Source: Schleiferilactobacillus perolens DSM 12744 (GTDB taxonomy: Bacteria > Bacillota > Bacilli > Lactobacillales > Lactobacillaceae). Taken from it: a stretch of DNA of 64,000 nt. How positions within the stretch are numbered: position 1 is the first letter of the stretch; each line of letters opens with the position of its first letter. The stretch covers positions 1 through 64,000 of the forward strand of contig NZ_AZEC01000001.1 of NCBI RefSeq assembly GCF_001435585.1. The letters are read 5' to 3'. The position numbers and the translations under genes were made by a program. The notes beneath the pieces were generated by a model. It saw only the letters and a list, made by a program, of their open reading frames with translations. It did not search any database and had not been told where the DNA came from. Shown here in pieces: positions 17,515 through 25,984 of this stretch.

Positions 17515-17530
17515 GTGCGGCCAATCGAAT

Positions 17531-18580
17531 TTACTTCAACGGTGTCCAGGTTCCGTTCAGACCATTGACATAAGAATCCGTCGATACCCGATAAAAGACA
17601 GTACCGTAGTAATATTGCACACCGGTTGTTAACCAGCGCGTATTCACTTTTAACTTTCTGGTTTCGACTGGATAATTACCAATGTGGCTGACTGCAGGCA
17701 CACCGTTCTTACTGGTGACGGTAAAAACACCACGACGGGGCACGATAGTCACATCGCTGGCTTTCACGTATTGGTTATTACCGACTTGAAAACCCAAAAG
17801 CTTGTTTTTTGAACTAATGTAAGCCTTTGGATACCGCCATTGCGTGCCATATGCCAGCTTGCGTGCATAGGGTTGGCTATTATTCCATCGAAGATTACCA
17901 TACATCGTGGCCTCAGCGCGATTGGTGACTTTGACAATTCCTTGGTCTGATACCCCCCAACCGTTTGGATATGAATCTTCGGTAGCTACGGCAGTACCAG
18001 GCAGCCACAGATTTGTGCCTACTTGATACGCATAGATACCGACACTGCTGATGTACTTGTAAGTGATGATCTCCTTGACATCATAGCGCCATGCGGTACC
18101 AGCGGCCAATGTCCGGTTGGCAGGTGTCAATAATTTGGAATCGGTATACAATTGCTGTGTTTTGTTACCCAGAGTGACTACCCCGAAATCATTTCCGCGG
18201 GTATACGTACTTGGATCATTGGCGGTCCATGAATCAAGACCCACCCAGCCGTCTGGAATGTGGTAAGCCATCACCTGATTGGTTTTGGTATTCGTGGCAA
18301 TTTGATCGTAGGCGGCAACAGCTTGGTGGGGCATGTAACGGTCCGCAAAATGCGTCACTTCCGGCCCAAAGATCTTCAATGCGGGATCCTTGTAAGCATT
18401 GAAAGTCCCTTCGCCGTGCCGGAAATAGATGTAACCGGTCTTGTTGGTGACTGCTAATGAATCGGTGGTATCGGTGACCGGCGCATCATCGTTGGCCGCA
18501 TGAACCGGTGTGGCGACGATGGTTGTTAGGCTCAAACTAAGCAATGCGGCGCTGAATAAAATGACAAATGATTTCTTCAT
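17531..18580 (-). CDS. Secreted protein with SLAP-like wall-binding repeats
   Basis: 349 residues from the ATG at 18580, which follows AAAGGGGA; the frame extends upstream without a site. A signal peptide (about 1-31, ending PVHA) is followed by a region of about 120 residues of unknown fold (TGYIYFRHGEGTFNAYKDPALKIFGPEVTHFADR is typical of its aromatic character) and then three repeats with the W-R core and Q-V strand pattern that also occur in the convergent GH18 protein. No catalytic motif was recognised. It is likely an exported, cell-wall-attached protein. Confidence 0.7.
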   Translation of the reverse strand: MKKSFVILFSAALLSLSLTTIVATPVHAANDDAPVTDTTDSLAVTNKTGYIYFRHGEGTFNAYKDPALKIFGPEVTHFADRYMPHQAVAAYDQIATNTKTNQVMAYHIPDGWVGLDSWTANDPSTYTRGNDFGVVTLGNKTQQLYTDSKLLTPANRTLAAGTAWRYDVKEIITYKYISSVGIYAYQVGTNLWLPGTAVATEDSYPNGWGVSDQGIVKVTNRAEATMYGNLRWNNSQPYARKLAYGTQWRYPKAYISSKNKLLGFQVGNNQYVKASDVTIVPRRGVFTVTSKNGVPAVSHIGNYPVETRKLKVNTRWLTTGVQYYYGTVFYRVSTDSYVNGLNGTWTPLK

Positions 18581-18725
18581 TGCTAAATCCCCTTTATGAC
18601 AGTTGAAATATATTTGTAACACAGCTGTCACAATCATCGTAGCCCACTGTCCCCTGAACTGCAAGTGGTATAAGTTAAAAATTCATTAACTTGATACCTG
18701 AGTATGTTTTAACGACGGCACCCGC

Positions 18726-19451
18726 TTACATATGCGGCCGTCGGGGCACCAGCACGGTCACACTGCCGCTATCATACCGGCGACGGGTGGCGGAGTACTC
18801 AAAGGGGGTGCCGTCTTCGAGATACACGACCTGGAAAGTCTGCAGTACCGGGGTAGTATCGTCACAATGCAAATATTCTTTATCGTAATGATCTGGCTTA
18901 TCCGCACTGATTTCTCGATACGCGGCCCCAATCACTTTTTTCAAATTGGTCCGGATATAACCGTAGATCGATTTGTGTAATACCGCATCATTGATCCCCG
19001 GAATCACACCGACCGGCATGGTGGTGTGTTCCAGTGCAAAAGGGGCACCGTCGACATTACGCAGGCGAATGATGTGGTAGACCGGATCACCGGGATCCAG
19101 ATGCAACCGTTCCTGTTCGTCCTTGGTAGGGAAATCCACCTTGAACTTGATCACCTGACTGACAATCTTGGCCTTGCCGCCCAACAGCGAGCTGGTGCCC
19201 ACATATTGATCCACCCGCAAGTTGAGTTTGGACATTTCATCGATATTATGTTTCACGTAAGTCCCTGAACCTTGCACGCTGTAGGTCATACCCGCTGCGT
19301 TGAGGATGTTCAGGGCTTTTTGAATAGTCATCCGGCTGGTCTTGAATTGTTCGGCCAGTTTCTTTTGATCGGGCAGCCGGTCACCGGCGGTGTATTTTCC
19401 TTGGCGAATAGTTTCACCAATGTGATTGGCGATATCTTGGTAGAGTGGCAT
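18726..19451 (-). CDS. GntR-family (HutC/UTRA) transcriptional repressor
   Basis: 241 residues from the ATG at 19451 (GGGGGAT upstream). The winged helix-turn-helix is at 1-65 (YQDIANHIGETIRQGKYTAGDRLPDQKKLAEQF, then TSRMTIQKALNIL), and the UTRA effector-binding domain follows (FALEHTTMPVGVIPGI, and the FEYSATRRRYDSGSVTVLV end). This subgroup includes sugar-phosphate sensors such as TreR and BglR. It is divergent from a 6-phospho-beta-glucosidase/PTS IIC pair and probably represses both promoters from the palindrome at 19507-19537, sensing a phosphorylated beta-glucoside. Confidence 0.9.
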   Translation of the reverse strand: MPLYQDIANHIGETIRQGKYTAGDRLPDQKKLAEQFKTSRMTIQKALNILNAAGMTYSVQGSGTYVKHNIDEMSKLNLRVDQYVGTSSLLGGKAKIVSQVIKFKVDFPTKDEQERLHLDPGDPVYHIIRLRNVDGAPFALEHTTMPVGVIPGINDAVLHKSIYGYIRTNLKKVIGAAYREISADKPDHYDKEYLHCDDTTPVLQTFQVVYLEDGTPFEYSATRRRYDSGSVTVLVPRRPHM

Positions 19452-19484
19452 ATTTGATCCCCCATTTTGTAATTTGTCCACTTT

Positions 19485-19560
19485 AGTATAGTCAACTTTT
19501 GGAAGATGTAAAGTCATAAATAAAATATGACTTTACAAGTTGGGAAAACCGCTATATGAT
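19485..19560. promoter_or_regulatory. Divergent promoters sharing one palindromic GntR operator
   Basis: TGTAAAGTCATA (19507-19518) and TATGACTTTACA (19526-19537) are perfect 12-bp arms separated by 7 nt. The outer end of each arm is the -35 box (TTTACA) of a divergent promoter: rightward TTTACA (19532-19537), 17 nt, TATGAT (19555-19560); leftward TTTACA (19512-19507), 16 nt, TATACT (19490-19485). One bound repressor dimer would block both. Confidence 0.8.
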
Positions 19561-19632
19561 GTAAACGGATTAAAGAAAGCGTGACCAGTGGGTGGCGCTG
19601 ACGAATACAACTAAAAGTGAGGAGCAGTGATC

Positions 19633-21003
19633 GTGACAGAATTACGCAAAGACTTTTTATGGGGTAACTCAGTCTCCAGTATGCAAACTGAGGGTGCGTG
19701 GAATGAAGATGGCAAAGGTCCGTCCGTGTATGACATCCGGCCCGCGACGGAGAAGGTATCCGACTGGAAGGTTGCCATTGACGAATATCACCGGTATCCC
19801 GAAGACATCGAGTTGATGAAAGACCTTGGAATGAATTGTTACCGGTTTCAGATTTCTTGGAGCCGCGTGCAACCCGATGGCGAAGGCGCATTTAACGAAA
19901 AGGGAATCGAATTCTACAGCAATTTAGTCGACGAATTATTGGCCGCCGGCATTCAGCCCATGGTGGCCCTATATCATTTTGACATGCCCCTGAATCTCGC
20001 TAAGAAATACAACGGCTTCATCAACCGCCAAGTGGTGGATAATTTCTTCCAATTTGGCAAGAAGATGGTTGATGTTTTGGGTGATCGGGTGAAGTATTGG
20101 CTGACATTTAACGAACAAAACCTCTATGGCTTTAGCCATGCTTTTCCCAGCAGCGGTTATCTAAAAGGAGATAAGACCCTCCACGATCAGTATCAGATTT
20201 TCCATAATGTCGCCTTAGCGCATGCCAAGGTAGCCAATTATATCCACGCCAACAAACCTGGTTTACAAATCGGTGGTATGGAAGCTTATCAAGTCGCTTA
20301 TCCGGCAACGCCAAACCCGGCTGATGTCGCCGCCACCCGAGAATATACCGAATTTGTCGACAACAATTTAATTCGGATTTTCACAGAAGGTAAGTATTCT
20401 GATGAAGTCCTGGCCTTCATGAAAGCCCATGACCTCGAGGATATTCTTAAACCGGATGAAATGGCCGAGATCGGCGAAACGCGCAGTGACTTCTTTGCTT
20501 TCAGTTACTATGCCACCTTCACCATTGATTCGACTCAGATTCCTACCGGGACGGCGCCGAACTACTTTGCTGAAGTCGGCACCAAGAAAAATCCCTATCT
20601 GCAAGCCAATGAATGGGGCTGGCAGATTGATCCTCAAGGTTTTGAAACAGCGATTTTAACCTTACAAAACCAAACGCACCTGCCGATCTTCCCGATTGAA
20701 AACGGGATCGGGGTTCGCGAACATTGGGATGGGGAGCACGAAATCGACGACGATTATCGGATTGCTTATCACCGAGACCATATCCAAGCGATGAAGAACG
20801 CGGTAGCTAAAGGCGCGAACGTCATTGGTTACTTAGGCTGGGGGTTGATCGATATTCTCAGTTCCCAGGGTGACATGGAGAAACGGTACGGCGTGGTTTA
20901 CGTTAACCGGACAAATGATGATTTGCGTGATCTGAAGCGGGTACCCAAGAAGAGTTATCACTGGTTCAAGCGGGTCATCGCCAGCAATGGTGATGTCCTG
21001 TAA
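19633..21003 (+). CDS. 6-phospho-beta-glucosidase, GH1
   Basis: 456 residues from GTG 19633, which lies 8 nt after AGGAG; the GTG at 19627 would be too close. GH1 motifs: FLWGNSVSSMQTEGAW near the N-terminus, TFNEQN with the acid/base Glu at about 165, and PIENGIG with the nucleophile Glu at about 357. It hydrolyses phosphorylated beta-glucosides delivered by a PTS. It is followed after 18 nt by a PTS IIC gene and controlled by the divergent GntR protein. Confidence 0.9.
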   Translation: MTELRKDFLWGNSVSSMQTEGAWNEDGKGPSVYDIRPATEKVSDWKVAIDEYHRYPEDIELMKDLGMNCYRFQISWSRVQPDGEGAFNEKGIEFYSNLVDELLAAGIQPMVALYHFDMPLNLAKKYNGFINRQVVDNFFQFGKKMVDVLGDRVKYWLTFNEQNLYGFSHAFPSSGYLKGDKTLHDQYQIFHNVALAHAKVANYIHANKPGLQIGGMEAYQVAYPATPNPADVAATREYTEFVDNNLIRIFTEGKYSDEVLAFMKAHDLEDILKPDEMAEIGETRSDFFAFSYYATFTIDSTQIPTGTAPNYFAEVGTKKNPYLQANEWGWQIDPQGFETAILTLQNQTHLPIFPIENGIGVREHWDGEHEIDDDYRIAYHRDHIQAMKNAVAKGANVIGYLGWGLIDILSSQGDMEKRYGVVYVNRTNDDLRDLKRVPKKSYHWFKRVIASNGDVL

Positions 21004-21021
21004 TTAGGAAGGAGAATTCTC

Positions 21022-22350
21022 ATGGCAGAAGAAAAATCCCATGCTGGACTGCATAAGTTTATGGATAAATTCGCCGAAGTATCCGGGAAAGTCGGGAACC
21101 AAGTCCATCTTCGGTCCTTGCGGGATGCTTTCGCGGTGATCATGCCGCTGTTTATCCTCGCTGGGGTCGGCGTGTTGATCAACAACGTTGTCTTTCCGCT
21201 GATTGCTAAGGGCCAAACATTAGCCAATCTTCAGGTTTGGGGCAATTTAATTAGCAACGGGACATTGAATATTGCTGGATTAGCCCTGGCGCCCACGATT
21301 GGTTATGTGTTAGCGCGGAATAAAGGTTACGACAACCCGATTTCCGCCGCGATGATCGCGTTATCTTCACTCATTGTCACTATGCCGATCACGGTCCAAA
21401 TGATTCCCACTGGCGCAAAAAAAGCCGTCGATATTACCGGGGCTTTGAGCTTCGCTAACTTAGGCACGACGGGGATGTTCTCGGGTATTATCATTGGTTT
21501 GCTGGCAACGACATTGTTCATCAAACTGGCAGCAGTCAAACATTTACAAATTAATATGGGTGACAGTATTCCACCCATGGTTTCCCGTTCTTTTAACTCC
21601 ATGATTCCTGCTATTTTAACAGTTTCTACATTTGCATTGGGTGCGGCATTACTTTCAGTATTTGGCCACACCAATTTGATTGCCATTATTACGGCCGTCA
21701 TTCAGGAACCGTTGCGCCGGTTCAACACAAGTTTGCCGGGTATGCTGTTTATCTATTCAGTTGGGAACTTCCTTTTTACATTGGGAATCCATCAGACTGT
21801 GATCAATGGGACCTTACTAGATCCCGTATTATTGATCAATATGAACAAGAATATGGTGGCATACAACGCTCATAAGTCGATTCCCTATATTTTGACTAAT
21901 ACCTTCCGGGATACTTTCGGAATGATTGGCGGTACTGGTTCTACACTGTGCTTGTTAATTGCCATCTTTGTCTTTTCTAAGCTGAAGTCCAGCCGAGATA
22001 TCGCTAGTCTGGCTGTAGCACCTGGAATCTTCAATATCAACGAGCCGGTCATCTTTGGTTTTCCCATTGTATTTAACTTGCCGATGATGGTTCCGTTTGT
22101 CATACAGCCGGTTATCGGTATCTTGATTGCTTATGCAGCAACCGTGTTGGGCTGGATGAACCGCGTCGTCGTCTTGATTCCGTGGACCACACCGCCGTTC
22201 CTCAGTGCGTTTCTCGCCACTGGTGGTGACTGGCGTGCCGTGATCGTTCAATTGCTAATCATCGTGGAGGGCGTGTTCTTCTATCTGCCGTTCTTGATGG
22301 TAAGTGATCGGGTAACGAAGCGGAATGCTGAATTGGAACGCGCACAATAA
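21022..22350 (+). CDS. PTS IIC component, lactose/cellobiose family
   Basis: 442 residues, about ten membrane segments, with the family start (LHKFMDKFAEVSGKVGNQVHLRSLRDAFAVIMPLFILAGVGV) and the conserved NINEPVIFGFPIVFNL motif of the sugar-binding region. AAGGAG precedes the ATG. It lies downstream of the GH1 gene in one transcript closed by a strong hairpin. No IIA or IIB gene is adjacent, so those subunits must come from elsewhere in the genome. Confidence 0.9.
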   Translation: MAEEKSHAGLHKFMDKFAEVSGKVGNQVHLRSLRDAFAVIMPLFILAGVGVLINNVVFPLIAKGQTLANLQVWGNLISNGTLNIAGLALAPTIGYVLARNKGYDNPISAAMIALSSLIVTMPITVQMIPTGAKKAVDITGALSFANLGTTGMFSGIIIGLLATTLFIKLAAVKHLQINMGDSIPPMVSRSFNSMIPAILTVSTFALGAALLSVFGHTNLIAIITAVIQEPLRRFNTSLPGMLFIYSVGNFLFTLGIHQTVINGTLLDPVLLINMNKNMVAYNAHKSIPYILTNTFRDTFGMIGGTGSTLCLLIAIFVFSKLKSSRDIASLAVAPGIFNINEPVIFGFPIVFNLPMMVPFVIQPVIGILIAYAATVLGWMNRVVVLIPWTTPPFLSAFLATGGDWRAVIVQLLIIVEGVFFYLPFLMVSDRVTKRNAELERAQ

Positions 22351-22397
22351 CCCAAAGTCAGAAGTTTGAAACGATGAACGATTGACCAACAAAACCT

Positions 22398-22436
22398 AAA
22401 ACGCCTTTACAACAGCGATCGTTGTAAAGGCGTTTT
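22398..22436. terminator. Bidirectional terminator after the PTS IIC gene
   Basis: AAAACGCCTTTACAAC and GTTGTAAAGGCGTTTT are perfect arms around a short loop, bounded by A and T runs. It also serves the convergent lipoprotein gene. Confidence 0.9.
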
Positions 22437-22457
22437 AGTATACCAATAGATTAGGTG

Positions 22458-23393
22458 TTAATGGAATTCACCTGCAGCATCCGGTTTCGACACTTCCGCA
22501 AAGCTTGATGTGGTCCCATCTTGCCAAGTAATTGAACCATCAGGATGAACCACGCCGCTAAACCCAGGTGCTGGATTGACGGTCGGTTCGACTTTCCAAC
22601 CGCCAGCCACTGGGGTTGCTTTGAGTGTGCCGGGCATTACTGCCATGGCGTGGGCAAACAATTCTACTGCCCGCTGTGCATTGGCGATTACGGGTTGCTG
22701 AGTAGAACTGGCTGCAGCAGCAGAGCTGGATTGTGCCGGGGCACTGCTCGCCGCCGCTGAAGAACTAGCGGCACTACTGCTGGCTGCAGGAGCCGAAGAA
22801 CTGCTGGCCGCAGCACTTGATTCGCTGCTGCTTGTGCTAGCCGTGGGCACAGCCGGCGCTTTTTTGCCCTTGGCAATATCAGTGAATGCCGTGGCGATCG
22901 GATCGTCTTTAACAATGTCTAACGGAATTTCTTTACCAGTGTCGCCGCCGGTTTTAGGCGTCAATACCACTGGCTTGCCCTTATGAAAGGCAAAAACATA
23001 CAAGTTTCCCTGGGGCGCCACTTTTACATCCGTGTAGACGGCGACCACGTTATAGTACGCCGAACCATTCCCAGCAGTGGACCAGCGAAATGTCCGCTTA
23101 TTGCCGTTGACCGTGGTATCGTGGTTCTCCAATGCCTGGGGATATTCCACCTTATCGTAGGTCACTGTGCTTTTCTTTGTATAGGACACATAAGCGGTAT
23201 CCTGGGCTTTGCCCAACGCGGTCATATAATCGGCCAGCTTCTCACTACGGGATGTCGTCCAATATTTGCGGGCCTGGACCTTGGTCACCCGACTGCTGCT
23301 CTTTGACGATGTGTCCTTACTCTGTGGTGAATTATTGCAGGCTGTTAGCAACATTAACGAGGCCGCTGCCACCATAGCCAACTTGAATTTCAT
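22458..23393 (-). CDS. Lipoprotein with DUF4767 domain and Ser/Ala-rich linker
   Basis: 311 residues. The lipobox LLTAC (Cys19) directs lipid anchoring outside the membrane. Residues about 40-180 contain the DUF4767 signature (W.TSRSEKLADYMTALGKAQDTAYVSYTKK). Residues about 183-235 are a low-complexity Ser/Ala linker, and the last 75 residues form a second small domain (AQRAVELFAHAMAVMPGTLKA). GAGGGAG precedes the ATG. DUF4767 proteins are widespread in lactobacilli; function is unknown. The gene is monocistronic. Confidence 0.8.
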   Translation of the reverse strand: MKFKLAMVAAASLMLLTACNNSPQSKDTSSKSSSRVTKVQARKYWTTSRSEKLADYMTALGKAQDTAYVSYTKKSTVTYDKVEYPQALENHDTTVNGNKRTFRWSTAGNGSAYYNVVAVYTDVKVAPQGNLYVFAFHKGKPVVLTPKTGGDTGKEIPLDIVKDDPIATAFTDIAKGKKAPAVPTASTSSSESSAAASSSSAPAASSSAASSSAAASSAPAQSSSAAAASSTQQPVIANAQRAVELFAHAMAVMPGTLKATPVAGGWKVEPTVNPAPGFSGVVHPDGSITWQDGTTSSFAEVSKPDAAGEFH

Positions 23394-23545
23394 AGTTCTC
23401 CCTCGGATCTATTATGCCAATACCCAATTAACGCGTCCAAAAATTCCCATATGATACAAGTGCAGTATAGCGCAATTGGTTCCGGAGTGGAAAAATTTAG
23501 ACGTGATCAATCCAGAAGGGAACAAGGCCCAGGATTTTTCGGTGA

Positions 23546-24040
23546 TCACTTTATTGTTGGATACAGTGTTTCTGAATCACCGAAAAGCGCGATTACCACA
23601 TCTAACTCATGGTGAGTGAGGAATTCGTTGATGGTATTAGTCGCTACCTGCAACGCCTGCTCTTTGGGGTAACCATAAATGCCGCTGGAAATTAAAGGGA
23701 AGGCAATACTGCGACAATTGTGGTCAATCGCCAATTGGAGGGAAGTCTGATAAGCAGATTGCAGTAACTGGCGACTTTTCTGTGCTTGAGTTGAGCGATA
23801 GATGGGCCCGACGGCGTGAATGACATACTTGGCGGGTAGATTGAAACCGGGTGTAATGGCGGCCTGACCAGTTTCAACAGGGGCCACTTTATCTGCAGCA
23901 GCCTGTAACTGTTGAGGACCAGCTGCGCGGAAGATGGCGCCAGAAACACCGCCGCCCATGGACAGACGGGGATTGGCGGCGTTGACGATGGCATCGACAT
24001 GCATTTTGGTGATATCTTGACGGACGAAAGTCAGGGGCAT
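23546..24040 (-). CDS. Macrodomain protein, O-acetyl-ADP-ribose deacetylase-like
   Basis: 164 residues, a stand-alone MacroD-type macrodomain. Motifs: DAIVNAANPRLSMGGGVSGAIFRAAGP (ADP-ribose binding), ITPGFNLPAKYVIHAVGPIY and SIAFPLISSGIYGYPKEQA. Such enzymes remove ADP-ribose from O-acetyl-ADP-ribose or from acidic residues. AGGAAC precedes the ATG. It is a separate lineage from the DarG macrodomain at 9595-10539. It is transcribed divergently from a hypothetical gene with about 110 bp between. Confidence 0.85.
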   Translation of the reverse strand: MPLTFVRQDITKMHVDAIVNAANPRLSMGGGVSGAIFRAAGPQQLQAAADKVAPVETGQAAITPGFNLPAKYVIHAVGPIYRSTQAQKSRQLLQSAYQTSLQLAIDHNCRSIAFPLISSGIYGYPKEQALQVATNTINEFLTHHELDVVIALFGDSETLYPTIK

Positions 24041-24152
24041 GATGAAGTTCCTTTCTAAATTCGATTCTGACGCCAGTATAGCAAATAAGGCCAGATGCTG
24101 GCGGCATTGTGGTTGTGGTAAGATAAGTTTCTCAATCTACGAGGAGGGCACC

Positions 24153-24674
24153 ATGATGGCAGATGACAAGTATCGTTCCGTTTTATCAATTAATGTCGGT
24201 GGGCATACAAAAAAAGAGTTACACCAGGCTTTAAGCCAAGCCAATGTGCAACTCAATCCCCACGGAGAAAGTTTATTTGACGATTCGCGGTTTACTGTAT
24301 CCCCGCAGGCTCATCCAGAAACCGTCGTCTTCGCCACTGTGGCTGATTTAGGCTTCCCCAATGGGGCCAATCTACCCACTATCTTTCAAAAAGCCGAAAG
24401 TATTGGCTGGCAGCTTTGCCCATTGGAACTAGCGGTGTACTTGCGTTTACAGTGGCAGGGACAGGAAAAGAGCACTAACAACATCCTCCACAAACACGAA
24501 GCGCCCCAAGGTGCCGTGACAGTGGCGTCGCCAGTGATCGATCCCGACCCCAATCACCCCAAGGGCTTTTATCTACGTAACATTGATGGCCAATTATGGT
24601 TGCGCGGCTACATCTGTGATGATGAGTATGTTTTTCATCCAGAAGATCAATTTGCCTTTATCGGTGGGAAATAG
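24153..24674 (+). CDS. Conserved-looking hypothetical cytoplasmic protein
   Basis: 173 residues from ATG 24153 (ATG 24156 is equally possible behind GAGGAGGG). No signal or membrane segment. The N-terminus SVLSINVGGHTKKELHQALSQ, the middle VVFATVADLGFPNGANLPTIFQKAESIGWQLCPLELAVYLRL and the C-terminus FYLRNIDGQLWLRGYICDDEYVFHPEDQFAFI suggest a compact alpha/beta fold. No catalytic motif or known family was recognised. It has a terminator 25 nt downstream. Confidence 0.65.
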   Translation: MMADDKYRSVLSINVGGHTKKELHQALSQANVQLNPHGESLFDDSRFTVSPQAHPETVVFATVADLGFPNGANLPTIFQKAESIGWQLCPLELAVYLRLQWQGQEKSTNNILHKHEAPQGAVTVASPVIDPDPNHPKGFYLRNIDGQLWLRGYICDDEYVFHPEDQFAFIGGK

Positions 24675-24699
24675 GGAGCAACGCATTAATGGTTTTCGC

Positions 24700-24738
24700 G
24701 ATTGGTTCCGGGTACTCTCAGTACCGGATTCTTTTTCA
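24700..24738 (+). terminator. Terminator after the 173-residue hypothetical protein
   Basis: TCCGGGTACT and AGTACCGGA pair around CTC and run into TTCTTTTT. Confidence 0.7.
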
Positions 24739-24847
24739 ACGGGGATTGATTGTATGTAAAACATCAATTGGCCTGATAAGTATGCGTATGAATTTGCCAA
24801 AAGCAAACGGCAACAAATCTGTCATGAGAGCAAATTAGGCGTAAATA

Positions 24848-24885
24848 AAAAACCGTTTGGCTTCGTCGACACCAAACGGTTTTTT
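24848..24885. terminator. Bidirectional terminator
   Basis: AAAAAACCGTTTGG and CCAAACGGTTTTTT are perfect arms around a 10-nt loop. It lies 20 nt past the minus-strand EIIC-like gene, whose transcript it should end. Confidence 0.9.
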
Positions 24886-24904
24886 ATTTTGTGGGCAACA
24901 AAGA

Positions 24905-25984
24905 TTAGTCGCCTAAGTAAGCGAAGACCACTTTTTCATCATAAAGATGCAGCATCTTCTCGTATACCAGTCGTGACAGCCAGCCCACCACGATGGGCAC
25001 AGCAAACCACACGACTAGGGCCATCACGAAGTTCAGACCGGCATCAATTGACGCCAGCGGGCCAACCAAACCGACTAGGCCGAATCCAGCGGAAGCCGGT
25101 GTACCGGAAACGCTGAATAGAGCAACAGGAATGGCAGAAATGACGCTGGTGGTCAATATTGGCAGCAGAATGATTGGATGGCGGAAGAGGTTCGGAATCA
25201 TCAACTTCATGGCACCTAAGGCCACAGCGATGGTTACGCCGGACTTGTTCGTCTTCCAGGAATGAATTACCAATACGACTGTGGTCACGGCCACACCCAT
25301 GGCGGCGGCCCCAGCGGAGACGCCGCTGAGCTGAATCGCCATCCCAATGGCGACAGTGGAAATCGGAGTGATGATCAGCATCGCGAACATGCAGGTAATC
25401 AGGATACTCATCAAGATTGGTTGCAGCGTCGTGAAGGAGTTGATCAAGTTACCGATCCAAGTCGTGATTTTGGCGACATAAGGCAGGATCAGCCAGCCGA
25501 CCCAACCGGCCCCAGCGCCCACGATGATGGGTGAGAGGACGATTTTTACAGAACCGAATTTTGTCCCAATGAGCATCGTGAGTCCCACGGCTAAGGCGGC
25601 GGTGATCATGGTGTTGATCAAGTCGCCGGTCCCGGCAGAGAGATACATCCCCGCCGCTTTCGTGGTCGGATTCACCGCCACGGCGTTGAACTGGGTGACT
25701 CCGGAACCCACATACGCGGCCCCGGCGACGATTGCCATATCCAGTGGTGCCAGACCAAACTGCAGGGCGATCAAGGCGCCAATTAACAGTGGTGTGGCGA
25801 CTTGGAACACGACTACGACATGAGTTAGTTGCAGGGCAATTTGATTTTGTCCGAATAATTTCAGAATAGCCGCCAAGACGGCGTTAGGGATTAACCCCAC
25901 GATGATCCCGGTGGCGGTACCAGCCAAGACTTTGTTGAAGAAAAGTTTCGGCGTCATTTTAGGCGTTGCAGCATTACTAGACAT
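24905..25984 (-). CDS. PTS_EIIC_2-family membrane protein, translationally coupled to a PanE-like reductase
   Basis: 359 residues from the ATG at 25984 (AAAGGA about 9 nt upstream). About nine or ten hydrophobic, glycine-rich segments: GTATGIIVGLIPNAVLAAIL, PLLIGALIALQFG, GAGAGWVGWLILPYV and PVALFSVSGTPASAGFGLVGLVGP fit the EIIC-like family PF13303, which lacks its own IIA or IIB partners. It overlaps the end of the PanE-like gene by 8 nt, so both are made from one transcript in linked amounts. That pairing suggests transport or sensing of a substrate or product of the reductase rather than a classical PTS sugar. This role is inference. Confidence 0.75.
   Translation of the reverse strand: MSSNAATPKMTPKLFFNKVLAGTATGIIVGLIPNAVLAAILKLFGQNQIALQLTHVVVVFQVATPLLIGALIALQFGLAPLDMAIVAGAAYVGSGVTQFNAVAVNPTTKAAGMYLSAGTGDLINTMITAALAVGLTMLIGTKFGSVKIVLSPIIVGAGAGWVGWLILPYVAKITTWIGNLINSFTTLQPILMSILITCMFAMLIITPISTVAIGMAIQLSGVSAGAAAMGVAVTTVVLVIHSWKTNKSGVTIAVALGAMKLMIPNLFRHPIILLPILTTSVISAIPVALFSVSGTPASAGFGLVGLVGPLASIDAGLNFVMALVVWFAVPIVVGWLSRLVYEKMLHLYDEKVVFAYLGD

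Noticed and set aside
19250-19266. Partial parS-like sequence TGTTTCACGTAAGT
   Set aside because: Only the left half matches; it lies within the GntR coding sequence and lacks the palindrome.
22688-22915. Coding repeat in the Ser/Ala region read in another frame
   Set aside because: Low-complexity linker of the lipoprotein gives open frames in all phases; only the lipobox-containing frame is plausible.
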